A stretch of DNA of 64,000 bases from positions 124,001 through 188,000 of the forward strand of contig NZ_BAJV01000001.1 in NCBI RefSeq assembly GCF_000613885.1, in the 5' to 3' direction. This DNA is from Asaia prunellae JCM 25354 (GTDB lineage Bacteria; Pseudomonadota; Alphaproteobacteria; Acetobacterales; Acetobacteraceae). Below are positions 41,902 to 51,906 of this stretch, piece after piece (position 1 is the first letter of the stretch; each line of letters starts with the position of its first letter). The position numbers were made by a program, and so were the translations under genes. The notes beneath the pieces were generated by a model that did not search any database, had not been told where the DNA came from, and saw only the letters and a program-made list of their open reading frames with translations.

Positions 41902-43083
41902 TCAGAGACTGGTATTCCCGAAAAGAAAATGTTGGGCAGCAAGACTGGAAGCACCTGTTGCGAAATCCCGAGGATGCAATGCAGTCAGCACCAGATCAGT
42001 TTCGTAGCTTTCGCGCCGCAGAACATGAGCCTCAACAGACTGCCTCAACGCCCGGGCAAATACACTTTTCAGGAGGTCAGGATCGAGACGTATAATGATA
42101 CGTGCCGGATCGATGAACTGGATAATCTGATGAAAGCGCAATACCCAACGCCGTACCGGCCTGATGAAGGATTGAAAGAGCCTCAGGCTGACCATCAGCG
42201 GCAAGCGCCTTGATAGTTGCGATATCTCCGGGAAGACCATTACGACGGGCTGCCCCCAGGATAGCCGGTAACGCGGCCAGAGTCTCAAGACAGCCACGGT
42301 TACCACATCGGCAGGGAAGCGCATTACCATCGATGGCGATAGGAGAATGGGATATTTCCCCCGCCCCCCCATGACGGCCACGATGCAGACGGCCACCGAT
42401 TATATGGGCGCCGCCAATACCCTCACTAACAAAGACAAGACTGAAATCCGGCAGATCACCAGACTCGCCGAAGAGCTGCTCGCCAATAATCAGGCATTTG
42501 CGTCGTTTTCGACAAAGACAGGCAAACCGGTCAGGGCAGAGAGACGCTGCCCGATATCGACATCCTTCCATCCCAGCGTTGCAGAGATACGACAGACATG
42601 ACTGTCGCTCGACACGATCCCGGCGATTACAATACCGATACCTGCAAGCGCGCCCACACCTTCAGGCGCCTCCGCAGCAACTGCCCTGACGGCGCCTACC
42701 ATTGCCTCGAGACAAGCCTCGACGTCTGTAACGAGAGGCATGGTCTTGTGAACATGAGTCCGTCCATGCGGATCGGTAAGAACAATATGAACCGGATCGG
42801 ACTGGAGAGAGATTCCGATAAAACTTGCCGCGTCCCGACGAAGCCCAAGCATGACTGCCGGTCGTCCGAAACCGAAGACACGCTCCCTCTCATCAAGGAT
42901 GTTACGCTCTATCAGCTCGCGTACCAGTGCCGTGACGCTTGCCTTGCTCAGATTTAGAATACGGGCAAGGTCGGTACGGCTTTGGGGCCCGGAACGACTG
43001 AGCACACTCAGAATGCGATGATGGCCTGTCGAGAACATACTTACTTCGTTCGCTAAAATAATTACGGAACCTTGTGCTGTCAT
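41902..43083 (-). pseudogene. NagC/ROK-family regulator, two frameshifts
   Basis: About 393 residues after repair, the normal length for NagC/Mlc proteins. The winged helix is near 20-65 (LARILNLSKASVTALVREL), followed by the ROK sugar-kinase-like fold with ENDANALIIGEQLFG near 195 and the zinc-type motif CRCGNRGCLETLA near 255. Break one at 42493 needs an added C; break two near 42135 looks like one extra T, giving GIALHQIIQFIDPARII. It is divergent from the transporter-nagA pair and likely represses the GlcNAc genes until GlcNAc-6-P appears. Confidence 0.8.
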
Positions 43084-43333
43084 CCCACATATTAAGAAGC
43101 TTGCGCCCTGCAGAGATCGTGGTGCGACTTGGCCCCAAAGTCAGAATTCATAGTAGCGACAGAAGACTTAATCTGTCTATAAGATCAAAAAGAAATTGAT
43201 GACATTACATAAACCTTGAAAATAAGAACATTTAATATATTATGCTAAAATAATCATTTGTTTGAACCAATCCTGTTCCATATCATTAAAATCATGATAA
43301 AATGAGATAATGAAATCATTATAAATCACTGCC

Positions 43334-43513
43334 TCAGAAATTACGAATTACTTTCTCTGTCCTTTCCTGAAGCTGTCTGTTCCAAATCCGTCCATGTAAC
43401 ACTTTACTCAACAATATCTGCAACTCACCAGAACAACCCGGGCAAGCCATGCCGGAAATCCTGTTGCAATGACTACACATGCCACAAACCGGACCGCAGC
43501 CGTTTCCGGTCAT
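43334..43513 (-). CDS. Possible small Cys-rich protein
   Basis: A 59-codon frame in the 584-bp gap between the regulator and the transporter. Its first third carries CGPVCGMCSHC and CPGC, the spacing of a zinc-ribbon-like fold. AGGTG stands four bases before the ATG. It has no recognised relative and may be chance. The rest of the gap is AT-rich promoter DNA. Confidence 0.22.
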   Translation of the reverse strand: MTGNGCGPVCGMCSHCNRISGMACPGCSGELQILLSKVLHGRIWNRQLQERTEKVIRNF

Positions 43514-43619
43514 CACACCTGATATGAGCGGGTTTCAGGCAGTCTCTCCGATGATTGTGAAACTGAACAACCGAAATGATACTGGCCTGCGCCTCGCTTC
43601 TTACCTATAATCCGGTTAG

Positions 43620-43637
43620 TTTATTTTTTAAAATAAA
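43620..43637. promoter_or_regulatory. Palindrome before the GlcNAc transporter gene
   Basis: TTTATTTT-TT-AAAATAAA lies 30 bp before the ATG of the transporter. It contains TTATTT and AAATAA halves like those of NagC/Mlc-type operators, but with closer spacing than in E. coli. It is a good candidate for the adjacent ROK regulator. Confidence 0.5.
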
Positions 43638-43667
43638 TACCTCTCGTTTCCTTGAGGATTTCCGGTC

Positions 43668-44948
43668 ATGATCAAGGTACCCTCTTCCCAAGACAGCTTG
43701 GTTGGCCCCTATGGCTACACTCCGCTGGCCGTTGCGGCGCTGATCTTTTCTGCCATGGGTTTCGTCACCTGGCTGAATGGTCCGCTGATCTCCTTTGTTC
43801 GTGTTGCCTTCTCGCTTAGCGAGTTCAGTGCTTTCTTTATTCCTCTGACGTTCTATTTTTCCTTCTTCCTGTTCTCTGTTCCGACATCACTCATCGCACG
43901 CAAACTCGGATTGAAGACCGGACTGACCCTGTCACTTCTGATCTCGGCTCTGGGTGTGGCCGCTTTTGGTCAATTCGTCGCCTGGCGCCTTTATGCGGGC
44001 GCTCTGACAGGGCTTCTCATTCTTGGGGCTGGTATTTCCCTGATGCAGGTTGTGATCAATCCGCTTGTCAGCCTTCTCGGTCCACCGGCTCGCGCTGCCC
44101 AGCGCATTGCCATCATGGGCATCTGCGCCAAGACAGCCGGGATCCTTGCGCCTCTGGTTCTGGGATTGCTGGTAATGCGTGATATCGGCGCGGTGGCTGA
44201 AAAAGTCCAAACGGCAACGGATCCAGCAATACGCGAAGCGCTGCTGAACAATTTTGTGCAGGCTATCTATGCGCCCTATCTGGGCATGGCCGGGATTCTG
44301 GTCCTGATTGCGGCGGGCGTAGCACTTGCCCCCCTGCCTAATCTCGAAGCCCCTGTCATCGTCTCCGGCGAAGGATCACAACGCCGTCTCTTCAAACCTC
44401 ATCTTGTGACCGGTTTCATCGCCATGTTTCTCTACGTCGGTGTGGAGGTGATGGCTGCCGACGCTATCGGCACCTATGGTCAGAGTTTCGGTCTTCCGCT
44501 GGATGAGACAAAATTCTTTACCTCACTTACCCTGACCGGCATGCTCATCGGCTATATCATGGGGTTTGTAATCGTACCCCGCTTCATCCGGCAGGAGGTC
44601 TATATACAACTCTCCTGTGCCGTTGGCTGTCTTCTCACAATTCTTGCCGTGTTGACCCAGGGTTATCCTTCGGTCTTCTGTGTGGCCCTGCTTGGCATCA
44701 CGAATGCCATGATCATGCCCACCATCTTCCCCATCGCCATCCGCGGCGCAGGCTCCATGACAGCCATGGCTTCCGCGATCATGGTCATGTCCTATAGCGG
44801 CGGTGCCATCGTGCCGCAGATCTATGTATGGCTCAAACCTGTCTTCGGGTTCCAGGGCATGTTCGCCATGATTGTCATCCCCGCTTATCTGATCATTCTG
44901 GCCTATGCCCGTCGTTATGGTCGCGTCGGTCTGACCGAACAGGAGTAA
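43668..44948 (+). CDS. MFS sugar transporter, probably N-acetylglucosamine (NagP-like)
   Basis: A 426-residue, twelve-helix transporter of the fucose/glucose-galactose symporter branch (MGFVTWLNGPLISFVRVAFSLSEF, then VVINPLVSLLGPP). This is the branch that includes NagP of Shewanella and Xanthomonas. The nagA gene starts five bases downstream and a NagC-like gene diverges upstream, so GlcNAc or a short chitin product is the likely cargo. GAGG precedes the ATG. Confidence 0.8.
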   Translation: MIKVPSSQDSLVGPYGYTPLAVAALIFSAMGFVTWLNGPLISFVRVAFSLSEFSAFFIPLTFYFSFFLFSVPTSLIARKLGLKTGLTLSLLISALGVAAFGQFVAWRLYAGALTGLLILGAGISLMQVVINPLVSLLGPPARAAQRIAIMGICAKTAGILAPLVLGLLVMRDIGAVAEKVQTATDPAIREALLNNFVQAIYAPYLGMAGILVLIAAGVALAPLPNLEAPVIVSGEGSQRRLFKPHLVTGFIAMFLYVGVEVMAADAIGTYGQSFGLPLDETKFFTSLTLTGMLIGYIMGFVIVPRFIRQEVYIQLSCAVGCLLTILAVLTQGYPSVFCVALLGITNAMIMPTIFPIAIRGAGSMTAMASAIMVMSYSGGAIVPQIYVWLKPVFGFQGMFAMIVIPAYLIILAYARRYGRVGLTEQE

Positions 44949-44952
44949 ACTC

Positions 44953-46070
44953 ATGACACATACATTGACTGGTCAGATTGTTCTGCCTGATCGTCTGCTT
45001 CCCGGGACGATCCGCTTTGATTCGCACATAAGGGAGATCGAAAGTGGAACCACGAAAGAGCCGCTCTATATCCTGCCTGGTTTTATAGATGGTCACATTC
45101 ATGGTGGCGATGGCGCCGATACGATGGATGCGTCGCGGCCATCCGGCAGCTCGCACAATACCATATGCGCCATGGTACAACGACCATTCTTCCCACCACC
45201 ATCACACGACCATGGAAAGATGTCATTCTGGCATTGAAAGCCGTTGCGGAGGTCATGAAAACACCAGACCCTATCGGTCCACGTATCCATGGCGCCCATC
45301 TTGAGGGGCCCTTTGTCAGCCCCCACAAACTTGGTGCACAGCCTCCTTTTGCCATCCCTCCCTCACCTGACAAAATAGCCGAGGTACTGGCTCTAGACTG
45401 CGTACGGGTTGTCACCCTGGCACCGGAACTCGATCATGCAGAAAGCGCGATTGAAAGCCTTGCCAAGGCAGGTGTACGTATCAGCATCGGTCATACGATA
45501 GCAGATTATGAGACCACGCTGGGCGCCATTTCAGCAATCTGCACCTGTGGCGGCATTGCTGGAGGTACGCATTTATTCAATGCCATGTCTCCCGTTGAAG
45601 GACGCAAGCCCGGACCGGTGACAGCGCTGATGTGCCATGATGCCAGCTATGCTGAGATGATCTTTGATACGCATCATGTGCATCCCGCCAGCTTTCGCCT
45701 GGCTTCGCGTCTTATGCGCAACCGCCTGCTATTCGTGACCGATGCCATGCGTGGTGCTGGTCAGCCTGATGGACCGAGCACATTGGGAGGACAGGATGTC
45801 CTGATCAGTGAAGGGGTTGTACGTCTGCCCAACGGTTCGCTTGCCGGGAGTGTACTTACTCTGGATCAGGCTTTGCGTAATGCCGTTACCCATGGCGCCT
45901 CTCTGCCGGAAGCAAGCCACCTCGTAAGCAGCAACGCCGCCACCTATCTGGGCCTGACTGATCGGGGTGCTCTGGAAGTTGGCAGATTGTCGGATTTTGT
46001 CATTCTCGATCGGGATCTGATGATCAGGGAAGTCTGGGTAAACGGGCAAAAAACGCATCAGTGCGTCTGA
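44953..46070 (+). pseudogene. nagA: N-acetylglucosamine-6-phosphate deacetylase, frame broken
   Basis: About 372 residues after repair. PGFIDGHIHGGDG near 40 has the metal HxH, HLEGPF near 115 the next ligand, GHTIADY near 180, and GGTHLFNAMSP near 205; the catalytic Asp is in FVTDAM near 265. The first frame runs off at 45237. One base added near 45138 (GCGTCGCGG) joins TMDAS to AIRQLAQYHMRHGTTTILPTT. It makes glucosamine-6-P for nagB. Confidence 0.85.
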
Positions 46071-46247
46071 TGTGTTCATTTTTTAACAACATTTTCACTG
46101 CATCATAACAACTGAACACGTATTTTTGTACTATATAACTTTCCCTTCTCATTTATGACGTTCTGTTGCTGACGCCCGCATGACAGGTACACCTTCCGGA
46201 AAACCCTGCCAGCGCGGCGCCGCACCGATAGATATATGGCTTTCTAG

Positions 46248-47777
46248 ATGTCTGAATTGAGAAACATGACGAGTGAATTTAACTCGACCCGAAGAAGAAG
46301 CGTGCTTCGTCCTCTTGCATTTTTCACCCGATCGAGCAGGAAAACACGACGCAGGGTAAGCGCAGCACTGGCCATCACCACACTGTTCACCGGTTTGCTT
46401 TCCATTCCCGCATATGCGCAATCAGAAACCGCTAAAACCCTCGATAATGACAATTATACGGCCATCGGCTTTCCGATAGCCGGACAGGGTGCTGTGCCGA
46501 TCGGACCACTCGTCCCCTCGCTCTATGGCAACCCCCATCTTTTCGGGGATTGGGGGGGAGCCCAGAGCTGGATGCAGAAAAGAGGCATCTTTCTCAACAT
46601 TGCCCTCAACGAAGAATATATGGGCAATGTAACGGGCGGCCGCACACGCGACAACGTACTGGCAGGACAGGTTGCTGCCGAACTGGACATCGACTGGCAG
46701 AAGCTTGCAGGATTTCGTGGTTTCTGGACCCACCTTCTCGTCGTCAATGGCCATGGACGTAATTTCAGTTCTACCCTGGGTGATTACGTCTCCAATCCCG
46801 AACAGATCTACGGTTCGCGTGGCAATGTCGTGGCTCATCTCGTCTCGATGTATGCCGACAAGACATTCCTGAATGATCGCGTTATTCTTTCTGCCGGTGT
46901 CATTCCGACAGGCACCTTCTTCGATTTTGACGCCTTGGCCTGTAATTTCATGAATGTCAGCGTTTGCGGCAATTTTGCCCCAGGCAAATACGCCCCCGGT
47001 GGCAGGGACTGGCCGTCTGCCAATATCGGCGCCGTTCTGCGTGTGCGCCCGACGGAACGTACCTATCTCATGGGCGGATTATTTGCCGTCAGCCCTCACG
47101 CCTTCAATGGCGGCATCTCGGGCTGGGCTCTGGCTCAGGACGGTCTCGGCAAGCTCAGCTCGCAATTCGAAGCCGGCTGGGACCCTGCTTTTGGCAAGGA
47201 CAAGCTTCTTGGTCATTACAAGATAGGTTTCTATTACGACAATTCGCGCTATCCCCATCTTTACGAAGACCGGTATGGCGGCTCGTATCAGGCCAGTGGG
47301 CTGGGAGCACGTAACCAGTCCGGGATGTGGTCAAGCTGGCTCATGTTCGATCAGATGCTGATGAGAAGCGGCAAGGGCATTGCTGACGGGCTGATCGTGA
47401 TTGGCGGTGTCGGCTATGCTCAGGGCAATGTTGTTGCCATGCGCGATCATGAATGGATTGGCCTGTTGCAAAGCGGTACACCGTGGCACCGCCCTCTGGA
47501 TGAAGTCGGCATCATGTTCCAGCACATGGATATGAGCCGCTCGATACGCTTGCAGCAGCAATCTTCTCTGGCGCTTGGCCTGCATTATGTCGCCAATCAA
47601 TGGGGCAATGTCTACGGAGTGCAGAACTGGGAGCAGGTTTATGAGGCTTTCTACAGCCTGCATCTCCTGCCTGCTACATCGCTTCAGTTTGATTTTCAGT
47701 ACCTGCAGCATCCCGGCGCCACCACTACTTTCAAGGATGCCGCGATACTGGGAGGTCAGCTCACCACCAATTTCTGA
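46248..47777 (+). CDS. OprB-family carbohydrate-selective porin
   Basis: About 509 residues with a long N-terminal signal (basic stretch, then LAITTLFTGLLSIPAYA) and the OprB hallmark HLFGDWGGAQSWMQKRGI near 100. Further repeats of aromatic strands end in GGQLTTNF. OprB porins let sugars across the outer membrane. Downstream of nagA and with a 177-bp gap, it may serve GlcNAc import. An ATG at 46266 is another possible start. Confidence 0.85.
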   Translation: MSELRNMTSEFNSTRRRSVLRPLAFFTRSSRKTRRRVSAALAITTLFTGLLSIPAYAQSETAKTLDNDNYTAIGFPIAGQGAVPIGPLVPSLYGNPHLFGDWGGAQSWMQKRGIFLNIALNEEYMGNVTGGRTRDNVLAGQVAAELDIDWQKLAGFRGFWTHLLVVNGHGRNFSSTLGDYVSNPEQIYGSRGNVVAHLVSMYADKTFLNDRVILSAGVIPTGTFFDFDALACNFMNVSVCGNFAPGKYAPGGRDWPSANIGAVLRVRPTERTYLMGGLFAVSPHAFNGGISGWALAQDGLGKLSSQFEAGWDPAFGKDKLLGHYKIGFYYDNSRYPHLYEDRYGGSYQASGLGARNQSGMWSSWLMFDQMLMRSGKGIADGLIVIGGVGYAQGNVVAMRDHEWIGLLQSGTPWHRPLDEVGIMFQHMDMSRSIRLQQQSSLALGLHYVANQWGNVYGVQNWEQVYEAFYSLHLLPATSLQFDFQYLQHPGATTTFKDAAILGGQLTTNF

Positions 47778-47797
47778 ATACCGTCACCCCTGACTTG

Positions 47798-47815
47798 CCC
47801 GGTCGTCTTGCCGGG
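47798..47815. terminator. Short hairpin between porin and adenine deaminase
   Basis: CCCGG-TCGTCTTG-CCGGG followed by TTTC. It lies between convergent genes and may stop transcription both ways. The stem is only 5 bp. Confidence 0.4.
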
Positions 47816-47817
47816 TT

Positions 47818-49518
47818 TCAGGACACCAGCGTCATCGTATCCACATCGATAAGGCCAAGATCAGTGATCTTGAGATGGGGAATAACCGGCAGAGGCAGAA
47901 AGGCCAGTTGCAGGAAGGGCTCCTCTAGCGTTCCCCCCATATGGCCCACGGCATGACGAAGGACCTCGAGATCGTCACGCACTTTCTCGAAGGGACAATC
48001 ACTCATCAAGCCAGCGATGGGGAGGCTGAGTTCGGCAATGACCTCCCCGCCCTTCACAGCAATAAAACCGCCACCGATCTCTGCCAGACGCGCCACAGCC
48101 AGCCTCATATCAGCGTCACTCATTCCGACAACGCAAAGATTATGACTGTCATGTCCAACAGATGAGGCCAATGCACCCTCTTTGAGCCCGAACCCCTGCA
48201 CGAAGCCACGACCAATATTGCCATTCTTGCCATGGCGGACGATGACGCAGATCTTGGCAATATCCTGAGCTGCATCGGGGCAAACCAGCCCCTCTACCTC
48301 CGGCAGGTCAAAGCGTCTGAACTCGGTGATGATCTGTCCTGGAATGATACCGATTACAGCCTGGTTTTTCCCGGATCCACGCACTGCAAAATCAGGCTCG
48401 GTAACTGGCGCGGCCAGACGGACAGAGCCATAGCCGATTGGAGGGACGATATCACGACCGTCAAAGAGCTCCTCGCTGACGCGGCGACCTGCAGAAATTA
48501 CTTCCGCCACTTTGCAGGTTTCAAGATCATCGAGAAGAACGATATCAGCTCTCAGTCCCGGTGCGATCTGTCCTCGATCTTTCAGGCCGAAAGCACGTGC
48601 TGCCGAAAGAGATGCTGCCCGATAGGCAGCAAGCGGCTTCACCCCAAGGTCGATCGCCTTGCGGATGAGAAAATCGATGTGCCCTTCATGAGCAATCTCA
48701 AGAGGGTTTCTGTCATCCGTACAAAATGCAAAGAACTGGGATGTTTCGGGAGTAAGAAGCGGAGCCAGAGCCGCGAGATCCTTACAGACTGATCCTTCGC
48801 GGATCAGGATCGTCATGCCCTTGCGTATCTTTTCGAGCGCTTCCTCTGCCGTAGTCGCCTCGTGATCGGTGGATATCCCTGCTGACAGATAACCATTCAG
48901 TCTTTTGCCACGCAGCAAAGGGGAGTGGCCGTCGATATGACTGTCAGCAAACAGAGCCAGCTTATCGAGACAATCCGGCTGGCAGGACAACACACCCGGG
49001 AAATTCATGAATTCAGCCAGGCCAATGACCTTGGGGTGGTCGCGGTAAGTACCCAGCGCCGACGCATCAAGAATAGCTCCGGATGTTTCAACTGGAGTTG
49101 CCGGAACGCAACTCGAGAGATTGACCCGCAAATCCATGATGGTGCGATTGGCACAGTTCAGAAAATAATCGAACGCTGCCTCTCCCATGACATTGGCCAT
49201 TTCATGAGGATCACAGATCGCAGTTGTCACCCCGTGTGGTAATACACAGCGATCAAACTCATAGGGCGTGATCAGGGAAGATTCGACGTGGAGATGCGTA
49301 TCGATAAAACCTGGCACAGCAATCTTGCCTGTACCATCGATCTCATGCACCCCTTCATAACGCTCCAAGGTGCCAATGATGCGATCGCCGCAGATGGCGA
49401 TATCACCATCAAGAATGTCACCGGTTACCAGATCGAACAAACCGACATTGCGTATGACCAGATCAGCAGGCATGTTGCCACTGCCTTGCTGAATTCTTTG
49501 CTCGATTACATGACGCAT
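47818..49518 (-). CDS. ade: Adenine deaminase
   Basis: A 566-residue enzyme of the amidohydrolase superfamily, bacterial adenine deaminase type, giving hypoxanthine and ammonia. GFIDTHLHVESSLITPYEF near 70 holds the metal HxHxE, HGVTTAICDPHE near 90 follows, and DGHSPLLRGKRLNGY near 190 and FCTDDRNP near 265 are family blocks. Hypoxanthine would feed the xanthine dehydrogenase encoded at 55.8-59.6 kb. An alternative start is an ATG fifteen codons inside. Confidence 0.9.
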   Translation of the reverse strand: MRHVIEQRIQQGSGNMPADLVIRNVGLFDLVTGDILDGDIAICGDRIIGTLERYEGVHEIDGTGKIAVPGFIDTHLHVESSLITPYEFDRCVLPHGVTTAICDPHEMANVMGEAAFDYFLNCANRTIMDLRVNLSSCVPATPVETSGAILDASALGTYRDHPKVIGLAEFMNFPGVLSCQPDCLDKLALFADSHIDGHSPLLRGKRLNGYLSAGISTDHEATTAEEALEKIRKGMTILIREGSVCKDLAALAPLLTPETSQFFAFCTDDRNPLEIAHEGHIDFLIRKAIDLGVKPLAAYRAASLSAARAFGLKDRGQIAPGLRADIVLLDDLETCKVAEVISAGRRVSEELFDGRDIVPPIGYGSVRLAAPVTEPDFAVRGSGKNQAVIGIIPGQIITEFRRFDLPEVEGLVCPDAAQDIAKICVIVRHGKNGNIGRGFVQGFGLKEGALASSVGHDSHNLCVVGMSDADMRLAVARLAEIGGGFIAVKGGEVIAELSLPIAGLMSDCPFEKVRDDLEVLRHAVGHMGGTLEEPFLQLAFLPLPVIPHLKITDLGLIDVDTMTLVS

Positions 49519-49592
49519 TCCATACTCTCCGGTGACCCAGTCCCACTATATAGGTAAAGCCACCGGAGCTTTCAAACAGGCATTCTATATGG

Positions 49593-51218
49593 TCAGATCA
49601 GAGCGTCTTGATCCGGTTTGGCCATGAGACGTCCTCCCATCTCGTAGAAATTCCGGTCGAAGGTTCTGGTTTCCATAATCGACGCAGCAAGCTCTTTGAG
49701 GATTTCCATATGGCGATCAAGTAATTCCGATATTCCCTCGTCGCTTTTATCAAGAGAAATAATAGCTCCGCTTGCATAATCCTGTATGGATCCTGCAAGA
49801 TTGATAAAATCGGAGAGCACGTAATCTTCCGTTACCGCACCAGGCCGTTTCAGAAACTCCATAACTTCTTTATGGAGGTTGATGAAATCGTATATTTTCC
49901 CATGAATGGAATCAACATATGAGACGTTCTCTGATTTATTATTCATGAAAAGAACGCACATCAACAGGAAATAAAAGACTGTATCCCAGTTTGTCTTGAC
50001 AAAGACATAATTCCAGTCATCGAAATAACCATAGGACGACCGATGCGTCTCGGCAAAAACCCCATAGGTTTCTTCAAGAAAGTCATTCATCTGATCGATC
50101 AGTGACAGACCGTCAGCTTTGGTTATGGCATTTGTGATCATTGTGTTGGCAAGACCGATCAGATCGGTACCGTTCGAATACAGAGGGTCGACAAAACCCG
50201 CAGCCTCGCCCGTTAATGCCCAGCCATCTGCAGAAATATACTGCTTGGAAAGATACGAGTAGTTTCGCAGCATGGCGAAATCAAGCACATCGAAATTTTT
50301 CGCCTCCATATAGCTATGGAAACGGGGCTCATGCTGTTTCAGCCAGCTCATAGCCAGAGGATAAGCACTCATCGATGAGAGCTTGTGAATGCTGTTATCG
50401 AAAACGATCCCGATGCTCGTCGTTTGTTCGTTGATCGGGATAATCCATACCCAGTAGCCACGCCCTACGAGATGGGTAGTGCTGTGCCATCTATCATCTG
50501 CGTCCAGAAATGAATTGGCCGGATCACGCGAGGCGAGAAACTCGTTGATATCGACTCTTCCTCCCACACGAAACCAGATAGCCGAATGATCGATCCCTGC
50601 TTCTTTCTGGAGACCAAATTTCTTCATTAATACGCGGCTGCGTCCGGAGGCATCGATGACCCAGCGTGCAGAAGTCGTTTTGCACGCGCCATCGTGATCT
50701 CTGATAGTAACCTGGTTCAGATCGCCTTTCTTCTCGAAGTCAATAACCTTGTTGTTCTCGATTACGGTGATCGATGGCTGAACAAGATCAAGGAGATGGT
50801 TTTCAAGTTTGCCACGATCAATCTGATAGGTGTTGTGTCGGGGATAAAAGCTCAGGCCAAGCTCACGATAAGGATCCTCTTCTGAGACACCGCTGGTCTG
50901 GATAAAGCGAAGTCCCATCTTCTTGTAATGCTGAGTGTTCAGGTGCTGTACACAACCGAGGGTCTGGGCAAGATAATGAGCGCCTATTTCCACGGTAGAT
51001 TCACCCACCTTGTGAATACGCTCGGGATTTGGAAATTTCCGGTTATGTACGATGCAGATGTCCAGATCAGGATCTGCCATCAGCAATTGACGCGCAAGGG
51101 TCAGCCCTGCCAGGCCACCGCCTATGATCAGGACATCATGAAACGTATTCGACTCTCTATCTGACAACGCACTTCCCTCGATTAGCGTCATTGTTTTCAA
51201 AAAAACCGATGAATCCAA
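49593..51218 (-). CDS. Flavin-dependent halogenase-like monooxygenase
   Basis: A 541-residue FAD protein. GGGLAGLTLARQL near 33 is the FAD motif, HKVGESTVEIG near 70 has the Lys-containing block seen in halogenases, YWVWIIPINEQTTSIGI near 270 fits the halogenase signature WxWxIP, and GEAAGFVDPLYSNGTDL near 330 closes the FAD site. The C-terminal 160 residues are a separate helical part. There are no biosynthetic neighbours, so the substrate is unknown. Non-halogenating hydroxylases share most of these features, so chlorination is an inference. Confidence 0.7.
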   Translation of the reverse strand: MDSSVFLKTMTLIEGSALSDRESNTFHDVLIIGGGLAGLTLARQLLMADPDLDICIVHNRKFPNPERIHKVGESTVEIGAHYLAQTLGCVQHLNTQHYKKMGLRFIQTSGVSEEDPYRELGLSFYPRHNTYQIDRGKLENHLLDLVQPSITVIENNKVIDFEKKGDLNQVTIRDHDGACKTTSARWVIDASGRSRVLMKKFGLQKEAGIDHSAIWFRVGGRVDINEFLASRDPANSFLDADDRWHSTTHLVGRGYWVWIIPINEQTTSIGIVFDNSIHKLSSMSAYPLAMSWLKQHEPRFHSYMEAKNFDVLDFAMLRNYSYLSKQYISADGWALTGEAAGFVDPLYSNGTDLIGLANTMITNAITKADGLSLIDQMNDFLEETYGVFAETHRSSYGYFDDWNYVFVKTNWDTVFYFLLMCVLFMNNKSENVSYVDSIHGKIYDFINLHKEVMEFLKRPGAVTEDYVLSDFINLAGSIQDYASGAIISLDKSDEGISELLDRHMEILKELAASIMETRTFDRNFYEMGGRLMAKPDQDALI

Positions 51219-51311
51219 AGATGCGAACTTTGAAAATTCCTACAAGTCCGCAAACGGAATAAACCAGTCCACTTTTTCTTTGTTATAAAGACACAAGCAC
51301 TCTGTACTTTA

Positions 51312-51368
51312 CACGACATGTGCATCGCCCTGGAATTATATTTTGTTTAACACCTAAAACATGTCGTG
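51312..51368. promoter_or_regulatory. Inverted 10-bp half-sites upstream of the flavoenzyme
   Basis: CACGACATGT at 51312-51321 and its exact reverse complement ACATGTCGTG at 51359-51368, 37 bp apart, lie in the 291-bp divergent gap between the halogenase-like gene and the HhH gene. Two spaced half-sites suit a dimeric or looping regulator. Confidence 0.45.
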
Positions 51369-51509
51369 ATAACTTGCTGCTTCAAGACGGAATTTTCTTT
51401 CTGGTATACAGATGCGGCATACCCGTTCGCGGGTGATGAACAGAGATACGTTTTTTCAACACCATTATCGCGACGCTTGCCGTCATAAGATTTTGAGGCC
51501 GTTTATACT

Positions 51510-51773
51510 ATGCCTTTTTCCGATCAAGAACGTCAGATTCTTCTGGATTGCAAGGGCATAGGACCGGTTGTCATACAACGTCTTGAAGAAAGTGGTATCG
51601 ATAGCCTTGAAGAGCTGTCCCGGCAGATTGCTGATGAGCTATGTCATCAGATCAGTGTGAGGCTTGGAGCTTCCTGCTGGCGAAACAGTCCACAGGCGCG
51701 TTCAGCTGTTACCATGGCCATCACAATCGCCCGAGCGTTCGCAGGCGCCAACAAGTGTAGAGAGACCGATTGA
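51510..51773 (+). CDS. Small helix-hairpin-helix protein
   Basis: An 87-residue protein whose first half is a helix-hairpin-helix DNA-binding motif (LLDCKGIGPVVIQRLEESGIDSLEELS) and whose second half has a Cys-Trp stretch (GASCWRNSPQARSA) seen in small proteobacterial HhH proteins. Function unknown, probably DNA-associated. It precedes feoA by about 130 bases without an obvious link. Confidence 0.65.
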   Translation: MPFSDQERQILLDCKGIGPVVIQRLEESGIDSLEELSRQIADELCHQISVRLGASCWRNSPQARSAVTMAITIARAFAGANKCRETD

Positions 51774-51906
51774 AGTAAGGGTGCAATCTGGCCTCTGCTC
51801 ACGTTTTGTACCCTTTCCTCTTTCCTAACAATCCGCGACAGCCTATCTAGGCAATTGAGACGCGTTCTCACAGGACGCCGTAATTCTTGTTCGGATGGGT
51901 CTAGCC

